This document shows positions 1 to 5,349 of a stretch of DNA of 5,932 bases, in pieces (position 1 is the first letter of the stretch; each line of letters begins with the position of its first letter). The notes under the pieces were generated by a model, which was not told where the DNA came from, searched no databases, and saw only the letters and a list, made by a program, of their open reading frames with translations. Source of the DNA: Nostoc cf. edaphicum LEGE 07299 (lineage in GTDB: Bacteria; Cyanobacteriota; Cyanobacteriia; Cyanobacteriales; Nostocaceae); contig NZ_JADEXF010000262.1 of the NCBI RefSeq assembly GCF_015207245.1, positions 1 through 5,932 on the forward strand, given 5' to 3'. Both the position numbers and the translations under genes were made by a program.

Positions 1-641
1 ATATATATGTAGATTCTGTTCCCTATTATGAATTAGATAAGTGGCTACCAAAAAAAGGTGGTTATCTAGCAGGTAATGTTGGCCCGTCGCAGCTAGATAC
101 TCGCTTCTTTTCACTCGGAAATTTAATGGCAATCATTTCAGACTTAGCTACCGAAGAACAGTCACAAGCGATTATGACTCTCATTGAAGAACGATGGGAT
201 GATTTGGTGGGAGATATGCCAATGAAAATTTGTTTCCCAGCTTTAGAACATGAAGAATACAGAATTGTGACTGGATGTGACCCCAAAAATATACCTTGGT
301 CGTATCATAATGCTGGTAGTTGGCCTGTTTTAATGTGGATGTTGGCGGCGGCGGCTGTAAAAACTAATAGAACAAATCTTGCACAAAAGGCGATTCAAAC
401 TGCCCAAGGACGCCTTAGTACAGATGAATGGCCAGAGTATTATGATGGGAAAAAAGGGCGACTGATTGGGAAACAAGCTAGGAAATATCAAACTTGGACA
501 ATCACTGGGTTCTTATTAGCAAAAGAACTGATGGCAAACCACACATATTTACCATTAATCAGCTTTGGGAAATTACCAGCAGAACAGGTTTCTAGAGCGT
601 GTGAGTTTGAAATCGCCAGTGTAGACCCATATATGTCTTGA
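1..641 (+). CDS. Alkaline/neutral invertase, GH100 family (5' end missing)
   Basis: The reading frame is open from base 3 to the TGA at 639-641, giving the last 212 residues; the true start lies before the window, so the internal ATG at 126 is not a start. Family knowledge: GH100 enzymes are cytosolic and hydrolyse sucrose to glucose and fructose; Anabaena-type members are about 460-480 residues, so slightly under half is visible. What shows the family: the block [20 protein letters not shown] near the start of the fragment, then [20 protein letters not shown], then [19 protein letters not shown], which are hallmark neutral invertase segments. The Glu in WPEYYDGK (fragment residue about 145) matches the position of the catalytic Glu described for Anabaena InvA; the partner Asp would be upstream, outside the window. 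I cannot tell InvA from InvB. The short tail after the last conserved helix is not recognisable. No terminator other than the following palindrome is seen. Confidence 0.93.
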   Translation, partial: IYVDSVPYYELDKWLPKKGGYLAGNVGPSQLDTRFFSLGNLMAIISDLATEEQSQAIMTLIEERWDDLVGDMPMKICFPALEHEEYRIVTGCDPKNIPWSYHNAGSWPVLMWMLAAAAVKTNRTNLAQKAIQTAQGRLSTDEWPEYYDGKKGRLIGKQARKYQTWTITGFLLAKELMANHTYLPLISFGKLPAEQVSRACEFEIASVDPYMS

Positions 642-770
642 TAGGAGAGTTAGGAGTTATTCAATTTTGGATTTTAGATTTTAGATTTTTACTTCAATCC
701 AAAATCCAAAATTTGAAATCTAAAATTGGCAGAGTTGGGAGTTAGAATACAAAAGCCTCCTGACTCCTGA
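641..770. repeat. Layered heptamer palindrome filling the invertase-rsmB spacer
   Basis: The core is an imperfect inverted repeat. The left arm, 662-690, is built of heptamers (GATTTTA at 670-676 and 677-683, GATTTTT at 684-690). The right arm, 695-729, has AATCCAA at 696-702 and 703-709, AATTTGA at 710-716 and AATCTAA at 717-723. The arms are reverse complements with a few mismatches, so the stretch can fold into a long AT-rich hairpin. An outer layer repeats the design: TTAGGAG at 650-656 faces two tandem CTCCTGA heptamers at 757-763 and 764-770. This resembles the short tandemly repeated repetitive (STRR) sequences known from heterocystous cyanobacteria. It could end invertase transcription, but there is no clean GC stem plus T-run, so that role is a guess. 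Confidence 0.75.
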
Positions 771-781
771 ATCGTGTTTTC

Positions 782-2293
782 ATGACAAACCCCCGTCAAT
801 TAGCTTTTATCGCCCTACGAGATGTTCATAAGGGGGCTTATGTTGATGTTGCCCTAGATAGAGTACTGCAAAAAGTTAATTTGCCTGATTGCGATCGCCG
901 CTTGGTGACAGAATTGGTTTATGGGAGCGTCAGAAGGCAACGCACTCTCGATACTCTCATCGATCAACTCGCTAAAAAGAAATCTCATCAACAACCACAA
1001 GACCTCCGCACTATCTTACATCTAGGCTTTTACCAGCTGCGTTATCAAGAGCGTATTCCCGCCTCAGCTGCTGTTAATACCACCGTCCAACTCGCTAAAG
1101 AAAACGGTTTTTCTGGACTTACGGGTTTTGTTAACGGTTTATTACGACAATACATCCGCCTTGCAGAGAAGATAAAGGGCGATCCGTTACAACTTCCAGA
1201 AAATCCAGTAGAATTCTCTGACTTTTCACCGCATCTGGAAAACCTCTCTCCAAACCTCTCCCCTTTTAGGGGAGAGGCTTTGAATTCTCCCCCTTCCCTA
1301 GTAGGGAAGGGGGCTGGGGGGTTAGGTTTCGCGCTAACTTTTCCAAATTATGTGAAAAGTCAGGTGGAACGCTTGGGTATTTTACACAGTTTTCCTGACT
1401 GGATTATTCAAGTTTGGTTAGAGCAATTGGGTTTGACTGAGACAGAACAACTGTGTGAATGGATGAACCAATCACCAACAATCGACTTACGCATCAACCC
1501 ACTTCGCACTTCCATCGAAGAAGTTGAGGCGGCTTTGCAATCTGTCGGTATTTTGGTGAGACGGATTCCTCATTTACCCCAAGCTTTACGATTTGTTGGT
1601 AATACTGGGTCAATTCAAAAACTACCGGGTTTTAAAGAAGGTTGGTGGACTGTACAAGATGCTAGCGCTCAATTGGTAGGTCATTTGCTCGACCCCCAAC
1701 CAGGTGAGGTGGTGATTGATGCCTGTGCAGCACCAGGGGGGAAAACAACCCACATTGCTGAGTTAATGGCAGATGAGGGTAAAATTTGGGCTTGCGATCG
1801 CACTCCTTCTCGTCTTCGCAAACTCCAAGAAAATTCTCAACGGCTAAATTTACAATCTATTCAAATTTGCACTGGTGACAGCCGCCACTTCAATCAATTT
1901 AAAAACACCGCAGACCGGGTATTACTCGATGCTCCATGTTCTGGTTTAGGAACTATGCACCGTCATGCTGATGCGCGTTGGCGACAGACACCAGAATCCG
2001 TCCGAGAACTTTCGGTACTGCAACGAGAATTGTTGACACATACATCAACTTTTGTCAAACCTGGTGGTGTACTAGTTTATGCAACCTGTACATTGCATCC
2101 AGCAGAAAATGAAGAAGTAGTTTCGGCGTTTTTAGCTGATTCACCTCAGTGGCAAATTGAGTCTCCTATTGACGTTGAGTTACCTGATTCTACCGAGAGT
2201 ACACCTCAAGGTTGGTTTAAACTTTGGCCCCATCGACAGGATATGGATGGTTTTTTTATGGTGCGCTTAAGAAAAACCAATAATTCCGAATGA
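782..2293 (+). CDS. rsmB: 16S rRNA (cytosine-967-C5)-methyltransferase RsmB (Sun)
   Basis: The 503-residue protein transfers methyl from S-adenosylmethionine to C967 of 16S rRNA in the cytosol (family knowledge). Residues 1-140 form the NusB-like RNA-binding domain (ALRDVHKGAYVDVALDRVL, LVTELVYGSVRRQRTLD, SAAVNTTVQLAKENG). The Rossmann methyltransferase domain follows from about residue 197: SAM motif DACAAPGGKT at 313-322, acidic ribose contact in ACDR (Asp339), GDSR at 365-368, motif IV DAPCSG with Cys386, and motif VI YATCTL with Cys436, the expected nucleophile. All key residues are present, so the enzyme is probably active. E. coli RsmB has 429 residues. The excess here is largely one insertion of about 52 residues (145-196) between the two domains, encoded by palindromic repeat DNA; without it the length would be about 451. 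The start is the first in-frame ATG after a TGA at 761-763; no clear Shine-Dalgarno precedes it. Two HIP1 sites lie in the gene (891, 1794). Confidence 0.95.
   Translation: MTNPRQLAFIALRDVHKGAYVDVALDRVLQKVNLPDCDRRLVTELVYGSVRRQRTLDTLIDQLAKKKSHQQPQDLRTILHLGFYQLRYQERIPASAAVNTTVQLAKENGFSGLTGFVNGLLRQYIRLAEKIKGDPLQLPENPVEFSDFSPHLENLSPNLSPFRGEALNSPPSLVGKGAGGLGFALTFPNYVKSQVERLGILHSFPDWIIQVWLEQLGLTETEQLCEWMNQSPTIDLRINPLRTSIEEVEAALQSVGILVRRIPHLPQALRFVGNTGSIQKLPGFKEGWWTVQDASAQLVGHLLDPQPGEVVIDACAAPGGKTTHIAELMADEGKIWACDRTPSRLRKLQENSQRLNLQSIQICTGDSRHFNQFKNTADRVLLDAPCSGLGTMHRHADARWRQTPESVRELSVLQRELLTHTSTFVKPGGVLVYATCTLHPAENEEVVSAFLADSPQWQIESPIDVELPDSTESTPQGWFKLWPHRQDMDGFFMVRLRKTNNSE
1214..1369 (+). repeat. 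In-frame palindromic insertion inside rsmB (52 codons)
   Basis: The segment splits the RsmB linker: NPVE at its left and KSQVE followed by RLGILHSFPDW at its right. The flanks carry GTAGAA (1208-1213) and GTGGAA (1364-1369), a 6-bp near-duplication that looks like a target-site repeat. Inside, the arms at 1218-1242 and 1339-1363 match as reverse complements at 21 of 25 positions, including a perfect 12-bp outer block (CTGACTTTTCAC at 1218-1229 against 1352-1363) and a perfect 7-bp inner block (TGGAAAA at 1236-1242 against 1339-1345), with symmetric 6-nt mismatched gaps. Two GC-rich hairpins sit between the arms. The 156-nt length is 52 codons and leaves the frame open. The exact edges are inferred from the duplication and from how I remember RsmB proteins reading; an alignment would settle them. 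Confidence 0.8.
1240..1329. repeat. Inner double-hairpin repeat nested in the rsmB insertion
   Basis: The 90-nt unit is bounded by AAACCT (1240-1245) and AGGTTT (1324-1329). It contains two near-perfect hairpins: CCTCTCCCC at 1255-1263 pairs with 1269-1277, and an 11-bp stem at 1289-1299 pairs with 1303-1313 around a 3-nt loop. This C-rich then G-rich unit resembles an interspersed repeat I associate with spacers of Nostoc-type genomes. Here it is translated as a Pro/Ser/Gly-rich segment, residues 154-183 (NLSPNLSPFRGEA, then PPSLVGKGAGGLGF). Its length is 30 codons. Confidence 0.75.
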
Positions 2294-2338
2294 ATACTGT
2301 TTGGGATTGTACGATTTGGTGGAGGCCTGAATCTACCA

Positions 2339-2345
2339 GAGGAGG
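2339..2345 (+). promoter_or_regulatory. Strong Shine-Dalgarno of the TerB-like gene
   Basis: GAGGAGG lies five bases before the ATG at 2351. It fixes this start, and contrasts with rsmB and cbiA, which show no clear ribosome binding site. Confidence 0.8.
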
Positions 2346-2350
2346 CAGCA

Positions 2351-2773
2351 ATGGTTTCCCCTTCCAATGTCAAAAACTTAGTTAAAATCCTGATTGGAGC
2401 AGCCTGGATTGATGGCAGAATCCAGCCAGAAGAACGGCAATATCTCCGCGAAATAGCTCAAGCAAAAGGTTTAGCTAACGATCCAGAAATTAAGCCTTGG
2501 CTGTACGAATTAGTTCCTGTGCAGCCAAAAGAATGCTACGACTGGGTGCGGGAGTATCTAGGCGATCGCCCCAGTCTTGAAGATTGCGAAAATCTGATTG
2601 AAGCCATCAGTGGCTTAATTTATAGCGATGGTGAAGTTGCTGTCGAAGAAGCCAGACTCCTGACGCAATTGCAGGATATGGCGAAGCCGAATGAGTCAAA
2701 TCAACCAGCTCATACTGCGCTTCTCAAACAAATTCAAAAGCTTTACCGCCGTTGGGTTGAAGTCCAAAACTAA
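2351..2773 (+). CDS. TerB-like (tellurite resistance TerB family) protein
   Basis: A 140-residue soluble protein with no signal peptide or membrane segment. It resembles the TerB fold, an all-helical domain with an internal repeat: each half carries an acidic loop of the form D-G-x-(I/V)-x-x-E-E, here Asp21-Gly22 with Glu27-Glu28 (WIDGRIQPEER) and Asp93-Gly94 with Glu99-Glu100 (YSDGEVAVEEA). In characterised TerB such acidic residues bind divalent metal; that role here is inference. The C-terminus (about 120-140, LLKQIQKLYRRWVEVQ) is a basic amphipathic helix. Stand-alone TerB-like proteins are common in cyanobacteria without the rest of a ter operon, and no other ter gene lies here, so tellurite resistance should not be assumed. 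It starts 57 bp after rsmB on the same strand and is followed by a terminator, so it may be the last gene of a two-gene unit. One HIP1 site at 2562. Confidence 0.8.
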   Translation: MVSPSNVKNLVKILIGAAWIDGRIQPEERQYLREIAQAKGLANDPEIKPWLYELVPVQPKECYDWVREYLGDRPSLEDCENLIEAISGLIYSDGEVAVEEARLLTQLQDMAKPNESNQPAHTALLKQIQKLYRRWVEVQN

Positions 2774-2800
2774 CATCGAGTTATAAGTTGATCCAAGAGG

Positions 2801-2828
2801 AGGCGGTGAATTATCTCACTGCCTTTTT
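2801..2828 (+). terminator. Rho-independent terminator after the TerB-like gene
   Basis: The stem AGGCGGTGA (2801-2809) pairs with TCACTGCCT (2816-2824), with one G-T wobble and a 6-nt loop. The 3' arm runs into five T (2824-2828). It lies 27 bases after the stop codon and is oriented for + strand transcripts. Confidence 0.75.
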
Positions 2829-2851
2829 GTTTCTCATTTGTCCCCATACTC

Positions 2852-3003
2852 CGCGATAAATCAAGACCAATACAGTTCAGTTAAGCATTTTTTCCTTCTC
2901 TCTGGGTTCTCTGCGCCTCTGTGGTTCGTTAAAAAATTGATTTCACAAAGGGTTTTAGCCTTAACTGAACCGTATTGAAATCAAGACGCGATTTATCGCG
3001 TCT
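2852..3003. repeat. Older hairpin repeat split by a MITE
   Basis: CGCGATAAAT at 2852-2861 is the exact reverse complement of ATTTATCGCG at 2991-3000. Removing the MITE and one copy of its flanking direct repeat brings them together as a 10-bp stem around a 9-nt loop. The right part also forms its own perfect 9-bp stem with a TT loop at 2984-3003 (AGACGCGAT with ATCGCGTCT), a palindrome I recognise as frequent between genes in Nostoc-type genomes. It may serve as a structured 3' end for the - strand cbiA transcript, though no T-run follows it. Confidence 0.7.
2868..2977. mobile_element. 110-bp MITE, copy 1, with 10-bp target duplication
   Basis: The terminal inverted repeats are CAATACAGTTCAGTTAAG (2868-2885) and the reverse complement of CAATACGGTTCAGTTAAG (2960-2977): 17 of 18 positions match. 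The element is flanked directly by the perfect 10-bp repeat AAATCAAGAC (2858-2867 and 2978-2987), the footprint expected of transposition. There is no room for a transposase, so it must have moved in trans. The interior has the motif CTCTGCGCCTCTGTGG and a T-rich left part. A second copy with the same ends lies at 5807-5932 in opposite orientation. The parent IS family cannot be named from this window; a 10-bp duplication and TIRs of about 18 bp would fit an IS4-like transposase, which is only a suggestion. Confidence 0.85.
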
Positions 3004-3022
3004 CTACATGAGGGTTTTGGGG

Positions 3023-3040
3023 TTATCTGAACTGTATTGG
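3023..3040. repeat. Solitary MITE end beside the cbiA stop codon
   Basis: Read on the - strand this is CCAATACAGTTCAGATAA. Its first part repeats the outer end of MITE copy 1: CAATACAGTTCAG at 2868-2880 is exactly complementary to 3027-3039. It therefore makes a perfect 13-bp inverted repeat spanning 172 bp with the left end of copy 1. It begins one base after the cbiA stop codon. It may be the remnant of an older or longer copy. Confidence 0.6.
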
Positions 3041-3041
3041 C

Positions 3042-4475
3042 TTAAATCCACGTTCCTGAAGATGCTACTTTTAGACATTCTTTAAGAAACTGCTGGGGAA
3101 TTTCTCTACTTTCTCCCCAATGCAGATGAACATAAGAAGCATGAATATTTGCAGGTAAACCCCATCCTTCGCATCCCATATTTTCTTCACAATCGTAGCG
3201 AGAAGTTTCAAAGAGGGGCTGAGTGGAAGTTAAGGTTAAATGGGAACGATGAAACTCATGTCCGTAAACAGTTGTATTTGCCTTAACTAACAAATTATCT
3301 TGCAAAGCTACAGCACGACGATAGCCCAAAGTTAAACGTCCACCCATCACAGCAGATGTTGGTAGCACTCCCGCCATTGACCAAGATTTACCTTCAAAAT
3401 CAATAATTTGCTCGCACAAATACATCAATCCTCCGCATTCGGCAACCGTAGGCATTCCTTTAAGTATTGCCGTTTTCACTGCATCACGAACGCTAGAATT
3501 TTGTGCTAGTTGCTGGGCAAAAACTTCCGGGAAACCACCGCCAAAATACATTCCCTGGATATCTTTTGGTATATCAGTATCTTCTAAGGGACTCCAGAAA
3601 ACTAATTCTGCACCAAGTTCTTGCAGCAAATCGAGATTGTCTTGGTAGTAAAAATTAAACGCGCGATCGCGGGCTACTGCAATCCTAACTGGGAATGAGG
3701 CAGATAAGGAGGATGAAGTAGAGGGAGAAAGGGGTTCTGATTTTAACAAAGGTAATAAGCGTTGCCAATCGAAGCAAGTATCTCCTAAATCGGCAAGGCG
3801 ATCGATTAAAGCATTGAGTTCGGGAAGTTCGGCTGTGGGTACTAAACCCAAGTGGCGATCAGGAATTGTGATATTATCTTGACGCCGCATGACGCCGAGA
3901 ATGGGTAATTGTAAGGGTTCTAGAGAATCTTTGAGCAGAGAGAGATGGCGATCGCTTCCCACACGATTTAATACTACCCCAGCTATTTTAATTCGGGGAT
4001 CAAAAGATCGATAGCCGTGCGCGATCGCAGCCACAGAACCAGATAAACGACTGCAATCAATCACTAACACCACAGGTAAGTCTAAAAGCCGTGCAATGTG
4101 TGCCGTACTGGCAAAGTCAGTAATTTGTTCTTTGTCATTTGTCATTTGTCCTTTGTCCTTTGCAAATGACGAATGACCAATGACTAATGACGAAATTCCA
4201 TCAAACAACCCCATTACCCCTTCCACGAGGGCATATTCACTCAGTTGACTATGACGGGCAAAACATTGCTGAACGTAGACTTCAGAAGTCAATACAGGGT
4301 CTAAATTGCGACAAGCACGACCAGTTACGTGTTGATGAAACATCGGATCGATGTAGTCTGGCCCCACCTTAAAAGATTGCACCAAGCGATCGCGACGGCG
4401 TAAAGATGCTAAAAGGGTGAGCGTGACTGTTGTCTTACCCACCCCACTACGTTCCCCAGCAATGACTAAAGCCAT
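3042..4475 (-). CDS. cbiA: Cobyrinate a,c-diamide synthase (CbiA/CobB)
   Basis: The enzyme amidates the a- and c-carboxylates of cobyrinate using glutamine and ATP, a step of the corrin pathway to (pseudo)cobalamin, in the cytosol. The N-terminal dethiobiotin-synthetase-like ATPase domain has the P-loop GERSGVGKTT (7-16), KVGPDYIDPMFH (36-47) and LVEGVMGLFDG (83-93). Asp40, Glu85 and Asp92 match in spacing the Asp45, Glu90 and Asp97 I recall as active-site residues of Salmonella CbiA. The C-terminal class I amidotransferase domain, from about residue 263, has FGGGFPEVFA (311-320), nucleophile Cys347 in VAECGGLMYL, and the His450 region SYVHLHW. The protein is 477 residues against 459 in Salmonella. 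Two extra stretches stand out: residues 97-118 right after GLFDGISS, encoded by heptamer repeats, and a Ser/Pro-rich interdomain linker (247-262). The ATG at 4475-4473 puts the P-loop at the usual distance; no clear Shine-Dalgarno. It is convergent with the TerB-like gene and divergent from the GST gene. Four HIP1 sites. Confidence 0.95.
   Translation of the reverse strand: MALVIAGERSGVGKTTVTLTLLASLRRRDRLVQSFKVGPDYIDPMFHQHVTGRACRNLDPVLTSEVYVQQCFARHSQLSEYALVEGVMGLFDGISSLVIGHSSFAKDKGQMTNDKEQITDFASTAHIARLLDLPVVLVIDCSRLSGSVAAIAHGYRSFDPRIKIAGVVLNRVGSDRHLSLLKDSLEPLQLPILGVMRRQDNITIPDRHLGLVPTAELPELNALIDRLADLGDTCFDWQRLLPLLKSEPLSPSTSSSLSASFPVRIAVARDRAFNFYYQDNLDLLQELGAELVFWSPLEDTDIPKDIQGMYFGGGFPEVFAQQLAQNSSVRDAVKTAILKGMPTVAECGGLMYLCEQIIDFEGKSWSMAGVLPTSAVMGGRLTLGYRRAVALQDNLLVKANTTVYGHEFHRSHLTLTSTQPLFETSRYDCEENMGCEGWGLPANIHASYVHLHWGESREIPQQFLKECLKVASSGTWI
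3691..3734. repeat. Purine-rich repeat-like segment encoding the CbiA interdomain linker
   Basis: On the + strand 39 of 44 bases are purines (GGGAATGAGG, then AGATAAGGAGGATGAAG, then GAGGGAGAAAGGGG). This resembles the degenerate G/A-rich repeats seen between genes in Nostoc-type genomes. On the coding (-) strand it gives the Ser/Pro-rich stretch at about residues 248-262 (PLSPSTSSSLSASFP), between the ATPase and amidotransferase domains. It could equally be a naturally low-complexity linker. Confidence 0.4.
4121..4190. repeat. Inverted heptamer array inside cbiA, translated in frame
   Basis: On the + strand six tandem heptamers (TAATTTG, TTCTTTG, TCATTTG twice, TCCTTTG twice; 4121-4162) are followed without a gap by four of the complementary type (CAAATGA, CGAATGA, CCAATGA, CTAATGA; 4163-4190). 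TCATTTG and CAAATGA are exact reverse complements, so the array can fold on itself. This is the STRR type of repeat known in heterocystous cyanobacteria. Read on the - strand it encodes about 22 extra residues (LVIGHSSFAKDKGQ, then MTNDKEQIT) between GLFDGISS and DFASTAHIARLL, a join that otherwise reads as continuous CbiA sequence. The true insertion must be a multiple of three (about 66-69 nt), so its edges differ slightly from the array. Confidence 0.85.
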
Positions 4476-4497
4476 AAATGAAACAAATTAGGTTTTT

Positions 4498-4581
4498 ATG
4501 CAGCAACTATTTCGATTATTGGCTGTGTGTCTATCGTCACTTTTTGCAAAAGCAGATGCACCAGTTTCTCCAACCGACTAA
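4498..4581 (+). CDS. Possible 27-residue leader-like micro-ORF (doubtful)
   Basis: ATG at 4498 to TAA at 4579-4581 encodes a peptide that starts MQQLFRLLAVCLSSLFAKAD. It has the pattern of a secretion signal: Arg near the start, a hydrophobic core, and Ala-Asp-Ala before a Pro, followed by only a few more residues. AGG lies eight bases before the ATG. It may be a real micropeptide, the stranded 5' end of a lost secreted-protein gene, or chance. It starts 22 bp from the divergent cbiA start, leaving little room for separate promoters. The rest of the 4476-4713 spacer holds no recognisable RNA element; I saw no cobalamin riboswitch B12 box in it. Confidence 0.2.
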   Translation: MQQLFRLLAVCLSSLFAKADAPVSPTD

Positions 4582-4660
4582 CTCAAACTTATACCAATTA
4601 GAAACCAGAAAACCACCCAATTAGGGGAGTTAGGCTGGAAACGTCTGTTTAATAATACAG

Positions 4661-4689
4661 TTGGAGATTAGCTGAGATCGGATAATAAT
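4661..4689 (+). promoter_or_regulatory. Weak candidate promoter for the GST gene
   Basis: TTGGAG (4661-4666) is followed after 16 bases by TAATAAT (4683-4689), a loose sigma70-type -35/-10 pair. It would start transcription very close to the Shine-Dalgarno, giving a leader of about 20 bases. The AT-rich match is weak and could be chance. Confidence 0.25.
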
Positions 4690-4700
4690 CGGCTACCACA

Positions 4701-4706
4701 AGAGGA
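4701..4706 (+). promoter_or_regulatory. Shine-Dalgarno of the GST gene
   Basis: AGAGGA lies seven bases before the ATG at 4714 and supports that start. Confidence 0.65.
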
Positions 4707-4713
4707 ACGTTTT

Positions 4714-5349
4714 ATGATAGTTGTGCATCATCTTAACAACTCGCGATCGCAGCGGGTGCTGTGGCTGCTTGAAGAATTAGGTATCGAATACGAGATCAAA
4801 TTCTATGAACGCGATGCCAAGACAATGATGGCACCGGAGTCGCTACGCCAAGTCCATCCCCTCGGCAAATCACCAGTAATTACAGATGCAGACTTGGCGA
4901 TCGCTGAGTCGGGTGCAATTATCGAATACCTAGTCGAGCGCTATGGTAATGGTCGGCTAGCCCCAGCATCCGGTACGCCAGAGTATCTGCGCTATAAGTA
5001 TTGGCTGCATTACGCCGAAGGCTCGGCAATGCCACCACTGGTAATGCGGGTGATATTGAACAATTTTGGGGCAGGCGACAGCAGCGTGGTTAGCGGATTT
5101 GTCGCGCCCCAGATTAAACTTCACTTTGACTACATAGAAGACGAACTCCGTAAAAATGCGTGGTTTGTAGGCAATGAATTTACCGCCGCCGATATCCAAA
5201 TGAGCTTTCCCCTAGAAATAGTCGCTGCGCTTCCCGAAGAGGTCAAGAAACGACCAAAGCTCAAAGAATTTGTCGAACGCATTCATGGACGACCTGCTTA
5301 CAAACGCGCCCTGGAACGTGGAGGCAAATACGAGGTATCTTTTCAATAG
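4714..5349 (+). CDS. Glutathione S-transferase
   Basis: A 211-residue soluble protein of normal GST length. The N-terminal thioredoxin-like domain (1-80) starts MIVVHHLNNSRSQRVLWLLE; the Ser residues at 10 and 12, just before the first helix, are candidates for activating the glutathione thiol. HPLGKSPVI (48-56) holds the cis-Pro (Pro54), and AIAESGAIIEYL (63-73) holds the Glu65-Ser66 pair that binds the glutathione gamma-glutamyl group. The all-helical C-terminal domain (about 88-205) has the N-capping box FTAADIQMSFPL (156-167), with Asp160 conserved in GSTs for folding. Family knowledge: such enzymes conjugate glutathione to electrophiles or reduce peroxides; the substrate here is unknown. 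The pattern resembles yeast Gtt1-like and bacterial stress GSTs. It stands alone: divergent from cbiA, with a long gene-free stretch downstream. By eye its third codon positions are richer in G/C than those of the invertase, which might hint at transfer, but the two HIP1 sites (4743, 4897) suggest long residence. Confidence 0.93.
   Translation: MIVVHHLNNSRSQRVLWLLEELGIEYEIKFYERDAKTMMAPESLRQVHPLGKSPVITDADLAIAESGAIIEYLVERYGNGRLAPASGTPEYLRYKYWLHYAEGSAMPPLVMRVILNNFGAGDSSVVSGFVAPQIKLHFDYIEDELRKNAWFVGNEFTAADIQMSFPLEIVAALPEEVKKRPKLKEFVERIHGRPAYKRALERGGKYEVSFQ

Noticed and set aside
62..286. Open frame on the - strand over the invertase
   Set aside because: Antisense to strongly conserved GH100 blocks; a shadow frame.
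1214..1369. Frameshift or pseudogene state of rsmB caused by the insertion
   Set aside because: The frame stays open through the insert and all downstream catalytic motifs, including Cys386 and Cys436, are intact.
2351..2773. A tellurite resistance operon
   Set aside because: Only one TerB-like gene is present; no terC, terD, terZ or other partner lies in the window.
4187..4372. Open frame on the + strand inside cbiA
   Set aside because: It lies antisense to the conserved CbiA N-terminal domain and has no recognisable protein features; a shadow frame.
4476..4713. Cobalamin riboswitch upstream of cbiA
   Set aside because: No B12-box-like conserved core was seen on the - strand, and the region is short and AT-rich.
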